Positions 8,988-17,771 are shown, numbered from the stretch's first letter. The stretch is DNA of 64,000 nucleotides from G963676655 sp963678305 (GCA_963678305.2 CAXXVV010000011.1:248001-312000); one strand, 5' to 3'. The notes: generated from the sequence alone by a model not told the origin. Numbers and translations are program-made.

Positions 8988-9356
8988 ATGAAAAAACCGA
9001 CCTTTTTAATACTGCTGGTGATTTTTTCGATGTACCTGTTTGCGCCGCAGCCGAAAGCCAGGGCAATGGAGCCGGTGACGATTGCTTTGCTGGCCCCCGT
9101 CGCGCTGATGGTGGCTGAAAAAGCCCGGCCTTATATAATTCGCGGGCTATTGAACGGGGCGAAAAATTTAATTGTTATGGGTAAAGATGTTTTGCAGCTG
9201 ATGCGCTTTCCGCTCGGCCTGGTCCAGTCTACAGTATTAATGCCGTTCTGTTTTAAAGACGGAGTTAAAAATATGATCATAGGAGGGATCGCACCGATTA
9301 AACTTATTTTCCATGCGGTGCTGCTTCCCATCCAGTTTCTCGGAATCAATGTCTAG
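8988..9356 (+). CDS. Small exported or membrane protein of unknown function
   Basis: This 122-residue protein begins with a signal peptide or anchor (KKPTFLILLVIFSMYLFAPQ) followed by KARAMEP, a plausible AxA cleavage site. The rest is rich in hydrophobic and Gly/Pro stretches (LLAPVALMVAEKARPY, GGIAPIKLIFHAVLLPIQFL) that could be membrane-associated. I recognise no family. It precedes dciA by 20 nt and may be transcribed with it and the NusG-like gene. Confidence 0.6.
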   Translation: MKKPTFLILLVIFSMYLFAPQPKARAMEPVTIALLAPVALMVAEKARPYIIRGLLNGAKNLIVMGKDVLQLMRFPLGLVQSTVLMPFCFKDGVKNMIIGGIAPIKLIFHAVLLPIQFLGINV

Positions 9357-9376
9357 CCCGGCGGGGCGGAGCGCGT

Positions 9377-9808
9377 ATGAACGAAACTTCCAAAAATAAA
9401 CCGGCGAAAGATTTGAGCCGTAAAGACTGCTATATGATGCGCGATTTGTTGTATCAATGGTATGGTCGTGACTACTCTGAAAGGGAAATTACCGCTTATC
9501 AGCGTAAAGCGGTGTCGGTTGCCGATATGGTGGTAAAGGTTGCCTCCGGGGCGCTTTCTCCTGGGATGGTGCTGTTTGCCCGGATCAGTGATGAATGGAC
9601 GGGACTGGTCGGTCCGCAGATTGCGATGTATGTAACTCCGGTGGCGCTTCAGGGCGGATGCCTGATGATTGAAGTCAGGCACAATGCCTGGCTGAATGAG
9701 TTAAAAGGACGCACCGGGAAAATGATTGAAGAAAAAATTAAAAGCACTTACGGCAATGATATTGCTGAAATAACCTATGTTCCGTCGGGCCGGAGACGGA
9801 GAAACTGA
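9377..9808 (+). CDS. dciA: DciA-like protein (DUF721), replicative helicase loader
   Basis: This 143-residue protein carries the DUF721 core in its second half: ISDEWTGLVGPQIAMYVTPV, then CLMIEVRHNAWLNELKG, then IEEKIKSTYGNDIAEITYVP. The W-G-H pattern and the LxVxxxxxAWxxEL strand are typical of DciA, which helps load DnaB in bacteria lacking DnaC. The first ~50 residues form a basic, less conserved extension (SRKDCYMMRDLLYQWYGRDY). It is followed after one base by the NusG-like gene. Confidence 0.8.
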   Translation: MNETSKNKPAKDLSRKDCYMMRDLLYQWYGRDYSEREITAYQRKAVSVADMVVKVASGALSPGMVLFARISDEWTGLVGPQIAMYVTPVALQGGCLMIEVRHNAWLNELKGRTGKMIEEKIKSTYGNDIAEITYVPSGRRRRN

Positions 9809-9809
9809 T

Positions 9810-10334
9810 ATGGTAGATAACTCTTTTGCACATTCACCGGGTAAATTATGGACTCCGGTCAGGACCAAACCGCGCCGGGAAAAAAAACTTGCCGAATTCT
9901 GCCGGGCCAAAGGCATGGAGTATTACCTCCCGCTACTGCGCCGGATGCATTCTTATGGTTCAAAGTCAGCCGAATTTTTCGTTCCGATGTTTCCCGGCTA
10001 TATTTTTTGTCTGCTTGACGACGACCTTTATCAAGTCCTGGTGACCTCCCATGCGGTGCTTTTCCGAATCAATATGAGTGAAAAAGAGGAGATTGCACTG
10101 CTTGAAGAATTAAACGGGGTCAAAGAAGTTGAAAAGATGTCCGCGGAGCAGGAAGTGGTGGTCAAGCCTGAATTAGTCGACGGCACTCCCGTCCGGGTGA
10201 AATCCGGCCCGCTGACCGGAACCAGAGGCATCGTCAAAGCCCGTAAAGATAAGATGACGTTGACGATCAATATTGAACTGCTGGGACAATCCGTCAGTGC
10301 CGAGATCAGCGCGACCGAGCTTGAAGAAGACTGA
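9810..10334 (+). CDS. NusG-family transcription elongation factor paralogue
   Basis: The ATG at 9810 directly follows the dciA stop and gives 174 residues; an ATG at 9777 would overlap dciA by 32 bases. The N-terminal NGN domain is clear: LWTPVRTKPRREKKLAEFC, YYLPLLRRMHSYG, then FVPMFPGYIFCLLDDDLYQV. A C-terminal KOW domain follows (GTPVRVKSGPLTGTRGIV). NusG-type proteins bind the RNA polymerase clamp and affect pausing, and specialised paralogues (RfaH, LoaP) act on selected long operons. Housekeeping nusG normally lies between secE and rplK, so this copy beside dciA is probably a paralogue. Its target operon is unknown. Confidence 0.8.
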   Translation: MVDNSFAHSPGKLWTPVRTKPRREKKLAEFCRAKGMEYYLPLLRRMHSYGSKSAEFFVPMFPGYIFCLLDDDLYQVLVTSHAVLFRINMSEKEEIALLEELNGVKEVEKMSAEQEVVVKPELVDGTPVRVKSGPLTGTRGIVKARKDKMTLTINIELLGQSVSAEISATELEED

Positions 10335-10339
10335 TTGAA

Positions 10340-11140
10340 TTATTGTTGCCTGCCAAGCTGTTCTTTGTCCGCTTGAGCCGCTTTTTCCCTGAGAAGCTTC
10401 AACTGTTCCGGGGTGTATTGGATTTGTTCATGCAGTTCTTCGATCAGTTCTGAAACACTTTCAGCGTCGGTCTTGCAATCCTTGATAAAACCATCTTCAA
10501 ATAATACGAAGATTATGCCCCGATGGTTGCCGGGGTGGTCCATAACCAATGGTAATCGCTTGTAATCTGAATTCTTCGATCCGGGTTTAAGCCCGCCAAG
10601 GTAGATATAGTATTTTGCTTCTTCATTTTTGGGACCGGGGCAGGATAATATTTTATCATCGTCCAGATATTTTTTAGCTATCAGGTGACGGAGCCCTGTA
10701 TGACCGTCGCGAAGCGGGAAAAAGCCTTTGTTGTCCATTTCATATTGCTTTAGCGCAAGACCGATACGTTTTAAATGAGAAACACACGCTGCCCTTTCAA
10801 GGCGTAATTCAACGTACCAGCCGGCAATAAGCAGGATCAGAACGATCGGGAAAAACATAAAAACCAGGTTCAGAACTATTCCTGTTCTGGCTTTGTTGAT
10901 GCCCCGTCGGGTGCCGAGGTTTACTTGTTTAAGGCCGAGAAAGCTCAGGATCAATCCGGGTACTGCCGTGATCATCCAGCCGAAGCTTGAAATAAAACCG
11001 AGTATGAGACCTGCTACCGCCAGTCCTGAAGTTGGTGGATGGTGATGAAAGTGTCCGTGCTTCCCCATGTATCCGGTCTTTGAATCGGACAGTTTCGGGG
11101 TTGGCGGCGACTCCATCCTGACGGTTGTTTCCTCTGGCAT
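10340..11140 (-). CDS. DUF4190 membrane protein with pseudopilin-like periplasmic part
   Basis: The protein has 266 residues. After a His-rich cytoplasmic head (GKHGHFHHHPPTSG) come two membrane segments of the DUF4190 type: LAVAGLILGFISSFGWMITA, and a pair around LNLVFMFFPIVLILLIAGWY. The C-terminal ~150 residues (AACVSHLKRIGLALKQYEMD, YLDDDKILSCPG, GIIFVLFEDGFI) resemble the periplasmic half of the DUF1559/GspG-like pseudopilins of PVC bacteria, here on a multi-pass anchor. It converges with the NusG-like gene, five bases apart. Function unknown. Confidence 0.75.
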   Translation of the reverse strand: MPEETTVRMESPPTPKLSDSKTGYMGKHGHFHHHPPTSGLAVAGLILGFISSFGWMITAVPGLILSFLGLKQVNLGTRRGINKARTGIVLNLVFMFFPIVLILLIAGWYVELRLERAACVSHLKRIGLALKQYEMDNKGFFPLRDGHTGLRHLIAKKYLDDDKILSCPGPKNEEAKYYIYLGGLKPGSKNSDYKRLPLVMDHPGNHRGIIFVLFEDGFIKDCKTDAESVSELIEELHEQIQYTPEQLKLLREKAAQADKEQLGRQQ

Positions 11141-11247
11141 ATAGTTCCTTCACTGTTTCAGGGGTTGCAAAAGTGATTAATAATACCATAGGAAAAGTCA
11201 TTTTGCAACCGGACAATTAATTCAGATTAAATTTTTGCCAAAAAAAT

Positions 11248-11276
11248 TTGAGTTTTAGCTTCGTATATGGTATCTT
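11248..11276 (+). promoter_or_regulatory. Possible sigma-70 promoter for the 11331 gene
   Basis: TTGAGT (11248-11253), a 17-base spacer and TATCTT (11271-11276) lie 54 bases before the gene. This is a moderate match to consensus, supported only by position. Confidence 0.4.
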
Positions 11277-11330
11277 AAGCCAATTATCGTTAGTTGAGCA
11301 GTAATTTGAACTGAAATAAGGGAGTTTCTT

Positions 11331-12155
11331 ATGAAAAAGATGCTGATTTCTTTTGGAGCCGCAGTTGTTTGTGGTATTGTCGGGGCCGATAATATGGTAA
11401 AAAATGGCGGAGCGGAGGATAATATTGACTGGTTCACCGGTTTCAGCGGCAAATTGACCAATCTGGTAAAAACCGGAAAAAGCTGCTATTATGTCGACGG
11501 CCAAAAAATCATTTATGGTAAACAATTTATTCCAGTTGACACCAGTAAAAAATATGAACTCAGCGGTTGGTTTAAATCATGTGCGGATCCCTCCAGTAAG
11601 ATTTATTTCGGCCTTGCTGCGTATGACGCGAAAAAGCAGTTTATTTCCAGTGAATCGGTATACCCAATTTTGAAAACTGACACGGTTTTGGCGGCAGACG
11701 CGGCCAAAGGGGCCAAACAGATCAAAATCAAAGATGGTGCAAACTGGCAGACTGGCAAGATTTATTGCGTTGCTTTCAATACCCAGGCTGATTTTTCCGA
11801 CCTGCCCAATATGGACCGTTCCGGAAATAATGTGATCGCGGTCAAAAAAGATGGTGATGCTACCGTGGTTACCCTGGGCACTCCTTTGTCGAAAGCTTAT
11901 AAGGCCGGGACTCACGTACGCGAACACCGTGCCTCGGGGACTTATATTTATGTTGCGGCCTCAAATAAAATTGTTCCTGAAATCTGGACCAAATTCAGCG
12001 GTAAAGTTGGCGGTGAACACAAAAGCGGTAACACTCCCAGCAACATGTTCCGCCGCGCTACCAAATTTGTTAAAATTCTTATTTTGGCGAATTACGGCAC
12101 TCCCAAAGGCCGTCTGGCGGTTGACGATATTGAACTTAAGGAAATTAAAAAGTAA
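11331..12155 (+). CDS. Exported carbohydrate-binding-like protein, unknown function
   Basis: The product has 274 residues with a signal peptide (MKKMLISFGAAVVCGIVGAD). The mature part starts NMVKNGGAEDN and contains YELSGWFKS, KIYFGLAAYDAKKQF and RLAVDDIELKEI. This is the strand pattern of CBM4/9-like jelly-roll domains that open with NLLxNGGFE-type sequence and end with DDI. No catalytic residues are evident. GGGAG upstream supports the start. Six bases separate it from the acetolactate decarboxylase gene, so the two are probably co-transcribed, though no functional link is obvious. Confidence 0.7.
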   Translation: MKKMLISFGAAVVCGIVGADNMVKNGGAEDNIDWFTGFSGKLTNLVKTGKSCYYVDGQKIIYGKQFIPVDTSKKYELSGWFKSCADPSSKIYFGLAAYDAKKQFISSESVYPILKTDTVLAADAAKGAKQIKIKDGANWQTGKIYCVAFNTQADFSDLPNMDRSGNNVIAVKKDGDATVVTLGTPLSKAYKAGTHVREHRASGTYIYVAASNKIVPEIWTKFSGKVGGEHKSGNTPSNMFRRATKFVKILILANYGTPKGRLAVDDIELKEIKK

Positions 12156-12161
12156 CTTTTT

Positions 12162-12953
12162 ATGCGACCGTTTTTTGAAGCATTCCGCGGCCTGGGCCTG
12201 GCTTTATTTCTGGTGTTCGCGGCCGGATGCGTCCGCAACCAGCCGCCGCCGGATACCGTTTCCCAGGTTTCAACCATCAATGCTTTGCTTGCCGGAGTGT
12301 ATGATGGTGACAAAGACATGCGCTACCTCAAGCGGCACGGCGATTTCGGGATCGGTACTTTCAATGCGCTTGACGGTGAAATGGTCTTTTGGCAAGGTAG
12401 AGTCTATCAGGTCAGAGCCGACGGCAAAGTCTATAGGCCAGGGGACAAGGTTTTGACCCCGTTTGCGTCGGTTGCCTGGTTTGTCCCGGAAAAGACGGTT
12501 GCTTTAAATGCTGGTGACGACTTTGCCGCAGTTCGCGGAAAGTTGGATAAGGTATGCTCAAATAAAAATTTGTTCTATGCGGTGGCCTTGAAAGGTCGTT
12601 TTACTCAAATGAAAACCCGTTCGGTGCCGAAACAGAAACAGCCGTATCCGGCGCTGGTCAAGGTGACTGCTCATCAACCGGTATTCAAAATGCAGGATGT
12701 CGAGGGCGTGGTCATTGGCTTTCGCTGCCCGCCGTTCGTTAATGGTATTAATGTGCCTGGTTGGCATTTGCATTTTTTGTCTAAAGACCGGACGCGCGGC
12801 GGCCACGTGCTTGACTTTAAAGTTGCATCCGGGACCGCTGATATTGATGAACTGTTTCGTTTTTACATGACGCTGCCGCGCGGAAAATCCGGCTTTAGTC
12901 AGGTGGATTTGAGTCTAGACCGGACGCAGGAGTTATACAAAGTTGAAAAATAA
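12162..12953 (+). CDS. budA: Exported alpha-acetolactate decarboxylase (lipoprotein)
   Basis: The 263-residue protein matches alpha-acetolactate decarboxylase, which converts 2-acetolactate to acetoin. The expected zinc ligands are present at H202, H204 and H215 (GWHLHFL and GGHVLDF), with the 2- and 11-residue spacing known for the Brevibacillus enzyme. Other family features are HGDFGIGTFNALDGEMV near the N-terminus and the late LDRTQELYKVE. A lipobox (LVFAAGC, Cys about residue 23) after a hydrophobic segment predicts a lipoprotein outside the cytoplasm, as some Gram-positive homologues are exported. No acetolactate synthase lies nearby. The symbol follows the family and is not proof of an acetoin pathway. 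Confidence 0.88.
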   Translation: MRPFFEAFRGLGLALFLVFAAGCVRNQPPPDTVSQVSTINALLAGVYDGDKDMRYLKRHGDFGIGTFNALDGEMVFWQGRVYQVRADGKVYRPGDKVLTPFASVAWFVPEKTVALNAGDDFAAVRGKLDKVCSNKNLFYAVALKGRFTQMKTRSVPKQKQPYPALVKVTAHQPVFKMQDVEGVVIGFRCPPFVNGINVPGWHLHFLSKDRTRGGHVLDFKVASGTADIDELFRFYMTLPRGKSGFSQVDLSLDRTQELYKVEK

Positions 12954-13000
12954 ATTTTCTCTGAAAATTCAAATAACAATAAAAAACAAAGAAAACATTT

Positions 13001-13924
13001 ATGGAAAAAGTAGTAATTATCGGTAGCGGTTCCGCCGGCCTGACGGCGGCGATTTATGCCGCGAGAGCAAACCTCGAACCTGTGGTCATTTCAGGCGAAC
13101 TGCCTGGCGGATTGTTGACTCAAACCAGCGATGTTGAAAACTACCCGGGTTTTCCGGAAGCGATCAACGGTTATGAATTGATGTACAAGTTTCAACAGCA
13201 GGCGGAGCGTTTCAGTGCTAAGGTGGTTAGCGCCAAAGTCCTCAAGGCGGAAGTGAAAGCTGGCGGTCCCCATAAACTTGAATTGTCCAATGGCGACACC
13301 CTGGAATGCCGGGCATTGATCATTGCCACCGGCGCCAATCCGCGCTGGCTGGGACTGGAGTCGGAAGAGCGTTTGAAAAATCGCGGCGTCTCCGCCTGCG
13401 CCACTTGCGACGGCGCTTTTTACCGTGATGTTCCGGTCGTTGTGGTCGGCGGTGGTGACACTGCGGCTGAAGAATCGATATTTCTTACAAAATTCGCCTC
13501 CAAGGTCTTCATGATTCACCGTCGCGATGAGCTGCGCGCCTCCAGGATCATGGCGGACCGGGTTATGGGAAATGAAAAAGTTGAAATTGTCTGGGATACG
13601 GTGGTTGAGGATGTAATCGGGGCAAATGAGGTTGAAGGCGTCAAAGTGAAAAATGTCAAAACCGGAGAACTTTCAACCATCGAGTGCAAAGGCTATTTCG
13701 CGGCGCTGGGACATGTTCCGAGTACTGAGGAGTTCAAAGGCCAGATCGATATGGATGAACAGGGTTTTATCGAGCTGCAATGTAATTCAAGCTATACCAA
13801 TGTGGACGGGGTTTTTGCCGCCGGCGACTGTGCCGACCGGGTTTACCGCCAGGCGATAACCGCTGCCGGCATGGGCTGCCGGGCCGCTATTGACGCTGAA
13901 CGCTGGCTCGAATCCAAGGGATAA
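13001..13924 (+). CDS. trxB: Thioredoxin reductase
   Basis: This 307-residue protein is of standard length. It has the FAD-binding GSGSAGLTAAIYAARANL, the redox pair CATC at 133-136, the NADPH-binding VVGGGDTAAEES and the C-terminal GVFAAGDCAD. It transfers electrons from NADPH through FAD and the disulfide to thioredoxin in the cytoplasm. It appears to be transcribed alone or with the preceding genes; the downstream gap holds a MITE-like element. Confidence 0.97.
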   Translation: MEKVVIIGSGSAGLTAAIYAARANLEPVVISGELPGGLLTQTSDVENYPGFPEAINGYELMYKFQQQAERFSAKVVSAKVLKAEVKAGGPHKLELSNGDTLECRALIIATGANPRWLGLESEERLKNRGVSACATCDGAFYRDVPVVVVGGGDTAAEESIFLTKFASKVFMIHRRDELRASRIMADRVMGNEKVEIVWDTVVEDVIGANEVEGVKVKNVKTGELSTIECKGYFAALGHVPSTEEFKGQIDMDEQGFIELQCNSSYTNVDGVFAAGDCADRVYRQAITAAGMGCRAAIDAERWLESKG

Positions 13925-13968
13925 ATCAGGTAGGATACTCATTTGAAAGTGATAAAATCTTGCGAAAT

Positions 13969-14052
13969 ATGAATCGTACTACGAAGGACATGGATGGACA
14001 CTGAGAATGGTTTCGTGTCTTTCGTGGTCAGTTTGCGTTTCGTACGACTCAT
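13969..14052. repeat. MITE-like intergenic element with imperfect terminal inverted repeats
   Basis: ATGAATCGTAC (13969-13979) and the inverse of ATGAGTCGTAC (14042-14052) form 11-bp ends with one mismatch around an 84-bp segment. Inside, ACGAAGGACATGGATGGACA and TTCGTGTCTTTCGTGGTCA are partly complementary, so the whole can fold. Similar TTCGTGTCTTTCGTGG phrases recur between genes in environmental bacterial genomes, as far as I recall. Only one copy is seen in this window. Confidence 0.4.
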
Positions 14053-14077
14053 TTAATAAAGAACAACGGGAGAAATC

Positions 14078-15130
14078 ATGGAAAACCGGGGAATTCTGTC
14101 ACCGAATGAAGCGGAAAAATCCGCGGAATTATTAAAACAGATCGGGGAGGAACTCAATAAGATACTTTTGGGCCATGAAGAATTGCACCGGATGGTGCTG
14201 ATTGGCATTTTATGCCGGGGGCATATCCTGCTGGAAGGTCTGCCGGGTGTTGGTAAGACGATGCTGGTCAAAGCTCTTGGACAGCTTATGGACCTGGGTT
14301 TTAAACGGGTCCAGTTTACTCCTGACTTGTTGCCGGGGGATATCCTGGGTTCAAACATTCTTCAGGAAACGCCGGGTGGTCAGCGAGAAATGGTATTTCA
14401 GCCGGGTCCGGTCTTTACGAATATTCTGCTGGCTGATGAAATCAATCGCGCCTCTCCCAAAACTCAGGCCGCGTTGCTTGAGGCAATGCAGGAAGCCGCG
14501 GTTACTCTTTTCGGGGAGACCCGTGAACTGCCGCGACCGTTTTTTGTGCTGGCCTCGCAAAATCCGATTGAAATGGAAGGCACTTACCCGATCCCGGAAG
14601 CTCAGCTTGACCGTTTCCTGTTTAAATTGCATGTCTATGGAGTAGGCGGCGATTCTCTGACTCGAATTATCACCGAGCGTCGGCGCGGCGAACCGCCATT
14701 GCCGGAATCAGTTTTTTCGCCGGGTGATGTCGAATCGTTGTTTGACGCGATGGGCAAAGTAGCGCTGCCGCGCGCGGTCGCGCAGTATATCTCCAATCTG
14801 GTTATCCTTAGTACCCCAAACCATCCGAATGCGCCGGAGTTCGTGCAGAATTACGTTTCTTACGGTGCTTCGCCGCGCGCCGCTATCGCAATGGCTGAAG
14901 CGGCCCGGGCCGCGGCCCTGATGGATGGTCGTCCGGCGGCCGGGTTTGACGATGTCAATATGGTTGCTCCGGCCGTGCTCAATCATCGTTTGATTCTGAA
15001 TTACAAAGCACGCCTGGACCGGGTTAACGGACTCGACGCTGCAAAAGCTTTGCTTGACGCAGTTGATGAAGCCGGAATGAATTTACCTGCGGATATTTCG
15101 ATTTCCGCTGAAACGGGGGATCCGCGGTGA
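14078..15130 (+). CDS. MoxR-family AAA+ ATPase
   Basis: This 350-residue protein shows Walker A GLPGVGKTM (about residues 52-60), Walker B ILLADEINRASPKTQ, sensor ASQNPIEMEGTYPIPEAQLD, and the C-terminal lid with NYVSYGASPRAA. MoxR proteins act as chaperones in maturation of protein complexes and are usually encoded with DUF58 and von Willebrand or membrane proteins. Here the next gene starts inside its stop codon (GTGA overlap), so it is translationally coupled to the 568-residue membrane protein. No DUF58 gene is present. Confidence 0.92.
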   Translation: MENRGILSPNEAEKSAELLKQIGEELNKILLGHEELHRMVLIGILCRGHILLEGLPGVGKTMLVKALGQLMDLGFKRVQFTPDLLPGDILGSNILQETPGGQREMVFQPGPVFTNILLADEINRASPKTQAALLEAMQEAAVTLFGETRELPRPFFVLASQNPIEMEGTYPIPEAQLDRFLFKLHVYGVGGDSLTRIITERRRGEPPLPESVFSPGDVESLFDAMGKVALPRAVAQYISNLVILSTPNHPNAPEFVQNYVSYGASPRAAIAMAEAARAAALMDGRPAAGFDDVNMVAPAVLNHRLILNYKARLDRVNGLDAAKALLDAVDEAGMNLPADISISAETGDPR

Positions 15131-16833
15131 AAACCAGGACTTTATTCAGCGTGATCGCCGCAATGGCGATCGGCATTCCTGCTATTTGGGCCGATACACG
15201 CCAGTCTGGTGATATTTCCGTCAGTATCCAGCCCGGATTCAGCGGCAGGAGCGGACACGGGGCAAGGCAGATTGATTTTGTCATCACCAACCGTTCGGCC
15301 CAACCCCGTAATATCAACCTGATCAATGAATCAGACCGAAATTATAGTTATATGCCTAATTTGAAGCAGATTTTGATCAACGCCAAAGTTCCGGCCAATG
15401 CCGGCATCAAAATTCCGGTCTTTACCCCCTGTGTCAATATTCCGGAATCCCGGTTGCGGCTGTATGTCGATGGGGCCGCCAGAAAAATTGAACCGCCGTT
15501 GAAGGAAAGCCTGAACTATTATTCCAGTTACAACAACGGGACCGCCGTGTTGTCGGTTCGTGGGGCCATTCTTGCTAAAGCCGATAAGTCGGGTCGTTAT
15601 GATAATGATCAGCTTGTCTTCAATACTTGTGGTATTCCGGTCAGTGATTGGAGCGAATATCCCCAGGCCTACAGCCGTTTTGATCTGGTTGCGATTACTG
15701 ACGACAGTTTGAATGAAATGTCGCCCGGCATTAAAAAGGCGTTGCTTCGCTATGCGGAACTCGGAGGCGTTCTGTTCATTCAGGGAAACGGAAGTGATTT
15801 TAATATTCCATCCCCCTGGAAGAGATCTTTTAAAGAGGATGGTAAGCTGAAAACCTGGGATGTCGGCTATGGTCTGGTGGTTGTTTGCCCGCAAGATAAA
15901 AAGCTGGTTGAAGCCGCATGGGAGCGGCTCAAAGTTTTGTGCGGTCCGGTGCGGCAGCGGCTTAATGATGAAACGAGAAGAAATGCAGGTGACGTTGATC
16001 ACCTGTATCCGATTATCTCGGAAATCCAGTTGTCCCCGACTGTTTTGTTGGTGATCCTGATAATTTTCTCAATTATTATCGGGCCGGTTAACATTCTCTA
16101 TTTGACCAAAAAGAAGAAAAAGCTGCTGTTGCTGCTGACGGTCCCGGCAATTTCAATTATTTTCACTATTGCGGTATTCGCCTATTCTTTCCTGGCTGAA
16201 GGCTGGCATGCCAGAAGCCGCTATGACACCGTGACTTTGCTGGACCAGCAGAATGGTCGTGCTACAAGTTACGGATTTCTGGGGTTCTATTGTCCGATCC
16301 CGCCGTATGCAGGATTGAAGTTTTCAAAAGAGATCATCCTTAATTTTCAAAGTCCGTCGCGCGATAACAGTGATCTGGTCATCGACTGGACCAAAGAACA
16401 GCGGCTTGCCGACGGATTTGTGCAGCCGAAGGTCCCTTCCCGGTTTTTCTTCCGGAAAAACGAGCCGCGCCGGGAGCGCGTCCAGATTAAACGCATTGCC
16501 AAAGACCGGGTGCAGGTCACCAACGGTATCGGGACCGAGCTGACCGATTTCAGTGTGGTTATGAATGATAACTCTTTATTCCAGATTAAAAAACTTGAAG
16601 CAGGAGCCGCGGTCGAAGCAGTAGCCGTTAACGGCGGTCAATTCGACCATAAACTGCCTAATTTGCGTCGCAAACTTGCCGGGGCCGATTTATCACGGCC
16701 GGAAATGATGCGCGGTATCTATATCGCCGTGATGAAACGCAGTCCATTTGTCGAACCAGGAGTTGCGAAATCCGAACACCGCGAGAATTCACGGATCATC
16801 GGAATCCTTTCTGACACGGAGGCGGCCGAATGA
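15127..16833 (+). CDS. Exported or membrane protein coupled to MoxR and ABC ATPase
   Basis: The protein has 568 residues and a GTG start overlapping the moxR stop by 4 nt. It has a signal peptide (residues 1-22, ending AIWAD), then a periplasmic N-terminal half. In it, FDLVAITDDSLNEMSPGIKK and LLRYAELGGVLFIQGNG resemble the glutamine-amidotransferase-like fold of membrane proteins in MoxR clusters. Two membrane segments (around VLLVILIIFSIIIGPVNILY and LLLTVPAISIIFTIAVFAYS, residues ~305-360) and another extracytoplasmic region follow. It is probably the membrane partner of the MoxR and ABC proteins. The family is not named with confidence. Confidence 0.75.
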   Translation: MKTRTLFSVIAAMAIGIPAIWADTRQSGDISVSIQPGFSGRSGHGARQIDFVITNRSAQPRNINLINESDRNYSYMPNLKQILINAKVPANAGIKIPVFTPCVNIPESRLRLYVDGAARKIEPPLKESLNYYSSYNNGTAVLSVRGAILAKADKSGRYDNDQLVFNTCGIPVSDWSEYPQAYSRFDLVAITDDSLNEMSPGIKKALLRYAELGGVLFIQGNGSDFNIPSPWKRSFKEDGKLKTWDVGYGLVVVCPQDKKLVEAAWERLKVLCGPVRQRLNDETRRNAGDVDHLYPIISEIQLSPTVLLVILIIFSIIIGPVNILYLTKKKKKLLLLLTVPAISIIFTIAVFAYSFLAEGWHARSRYDTVTLLDQQNGRATSYGFLGFYCPIPPYAGLKFSKEIILNFQSPSRDNSDLVIDWTKEQRLADGFVQPKVPSRFFFRKNEPRRERVQIKRIAKDRVQVTNGIGTELTDFSVVMNDNSLFQIKKLEAGAAVEAVAVNGGQFDHKLPNLRRKLAGADLSRPEMMRGIYIAVMKRSPFVEPGVAKSEHRENSRIIGILSDTEAAE

Positions 16834-17771
16834 AAGTTACAATAAAAAATCTAGTTCGTCATTTTCCTAAAGTAAAAGCGGTCGACGATATCACATTCAG
16901 CTTTTCTTCCGGCGAGATCTTTGGTTTTATCGGCCCTAACGGCGCCGGTAAAACAACAACTATCAGGGTTATGGCCTCGCTCGATCTGCCGACCTCCGGC
17001 GATGTCTGGTACGACGACATCTCGGTGGTCGATTACCCGGAAAAGGTTCGCAAGATCATGGGCTATATGCCTGACTCCCTGCCGGAGCATGCGGATATCA
17101 TGGTCTGGGAATATCTTGACTTCTTTGCCCGGGCGTCCGGCTTGAAAGGGCAGCAGCGTACCCGGGTACTCAAGGAGATAGAGGAGTTTACAAAACTTGG
17201 ATCGCTGCGGGAAAAATATCTCAAAGAACTATCTAAGGGCATGAAACAGCGGGTCAGCCTGGCCCGGGCTCTGGTCCACGATCCGCAAGTGCTGATAATG
17301 GACGAGCCGGCCGCCGGACTGGACCCCCGCGCCAGGATTGAATTGCGTGAACTCCTGCGGGTTTTGGCCAAACAGGGCAAAGCGGTACTCATCAGTTCGC
17401 ATATTCTATCGGAACTGGAAGACATCTGTCACGGTGCGGTGATTATTGAAACCGGAAAACTGCTTAAATCCGGCTTGATTGAAGAACTTATCGTTGACAG
17501 TGCCACTGATGGCGATATCCGGGAAATAGTTATCAGGTTTACTCCCGGAACCATGCCGGACGAAAAGTTTTTCCTGGAACAGCCGCAGGTGGTCAACGTC
17601 AATTTCCTTGGAGAAAACGCGGTTGAGATCGGCATGGACGCAACTGAAGTGGAAAGTGCGCGTTTGATGGCGGCTTTGATCGGTAAAGGCTGTGGCGTTG
17701 TTGAATTCAGACAACAGTCAATTGGTCTCGAAAAGCTGTTTATGAGCGTTACAAACGGTAAAGTCCAGTAA
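16830..17771 (+). CDS. ABC transporter ATP-binding protein
   Basis: This 313-residue protein has Walker A GPNGAGKTTT, signature LSKGMKQRVSLARAL, Walker B VLIMDEPAAGLDP and the H-loop ISSHILSEL, followed by a ~100-residue C-terminal extension, as in the DrrA/GldA/NatA group. It overlaps the preceding membrane-protein gene by 4 nt, so MoxR, membrane protein and ATPase form one operon. This set recalls gliding-type GldA/GldG arrangements. No separate permease follows in the window, so the full transporter is incomplete here or encoded elsewhere. Confidence 0.9.
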   Translation: MKVTIKNLVRHFPKVKAVDDITFSFSSGEIFGFIGPNGAGKTTTIRVMASLDLPTSGDVWYDDISVVDYPEKVRKIMGYMPDSLPEHADIMVWEYLDFFARASGLKGQQRTRVLKEIEEFTKLGSLREKYLKELSKGMKQRVSLARALVHDPQVLIMDEPAAGLDPRARIELRELLRVLAKQGKAVLISSHILSELEDICHGAVIIETGKLLKSGLIEELIVDSATDGDIREIVIRFTPGTMPDEKFFLEQPQVVNVNFLGENAVEIGMDATEVESARLMAALIGKGCGVVEFRQQSIGLEKLFMSVTNGKVQ

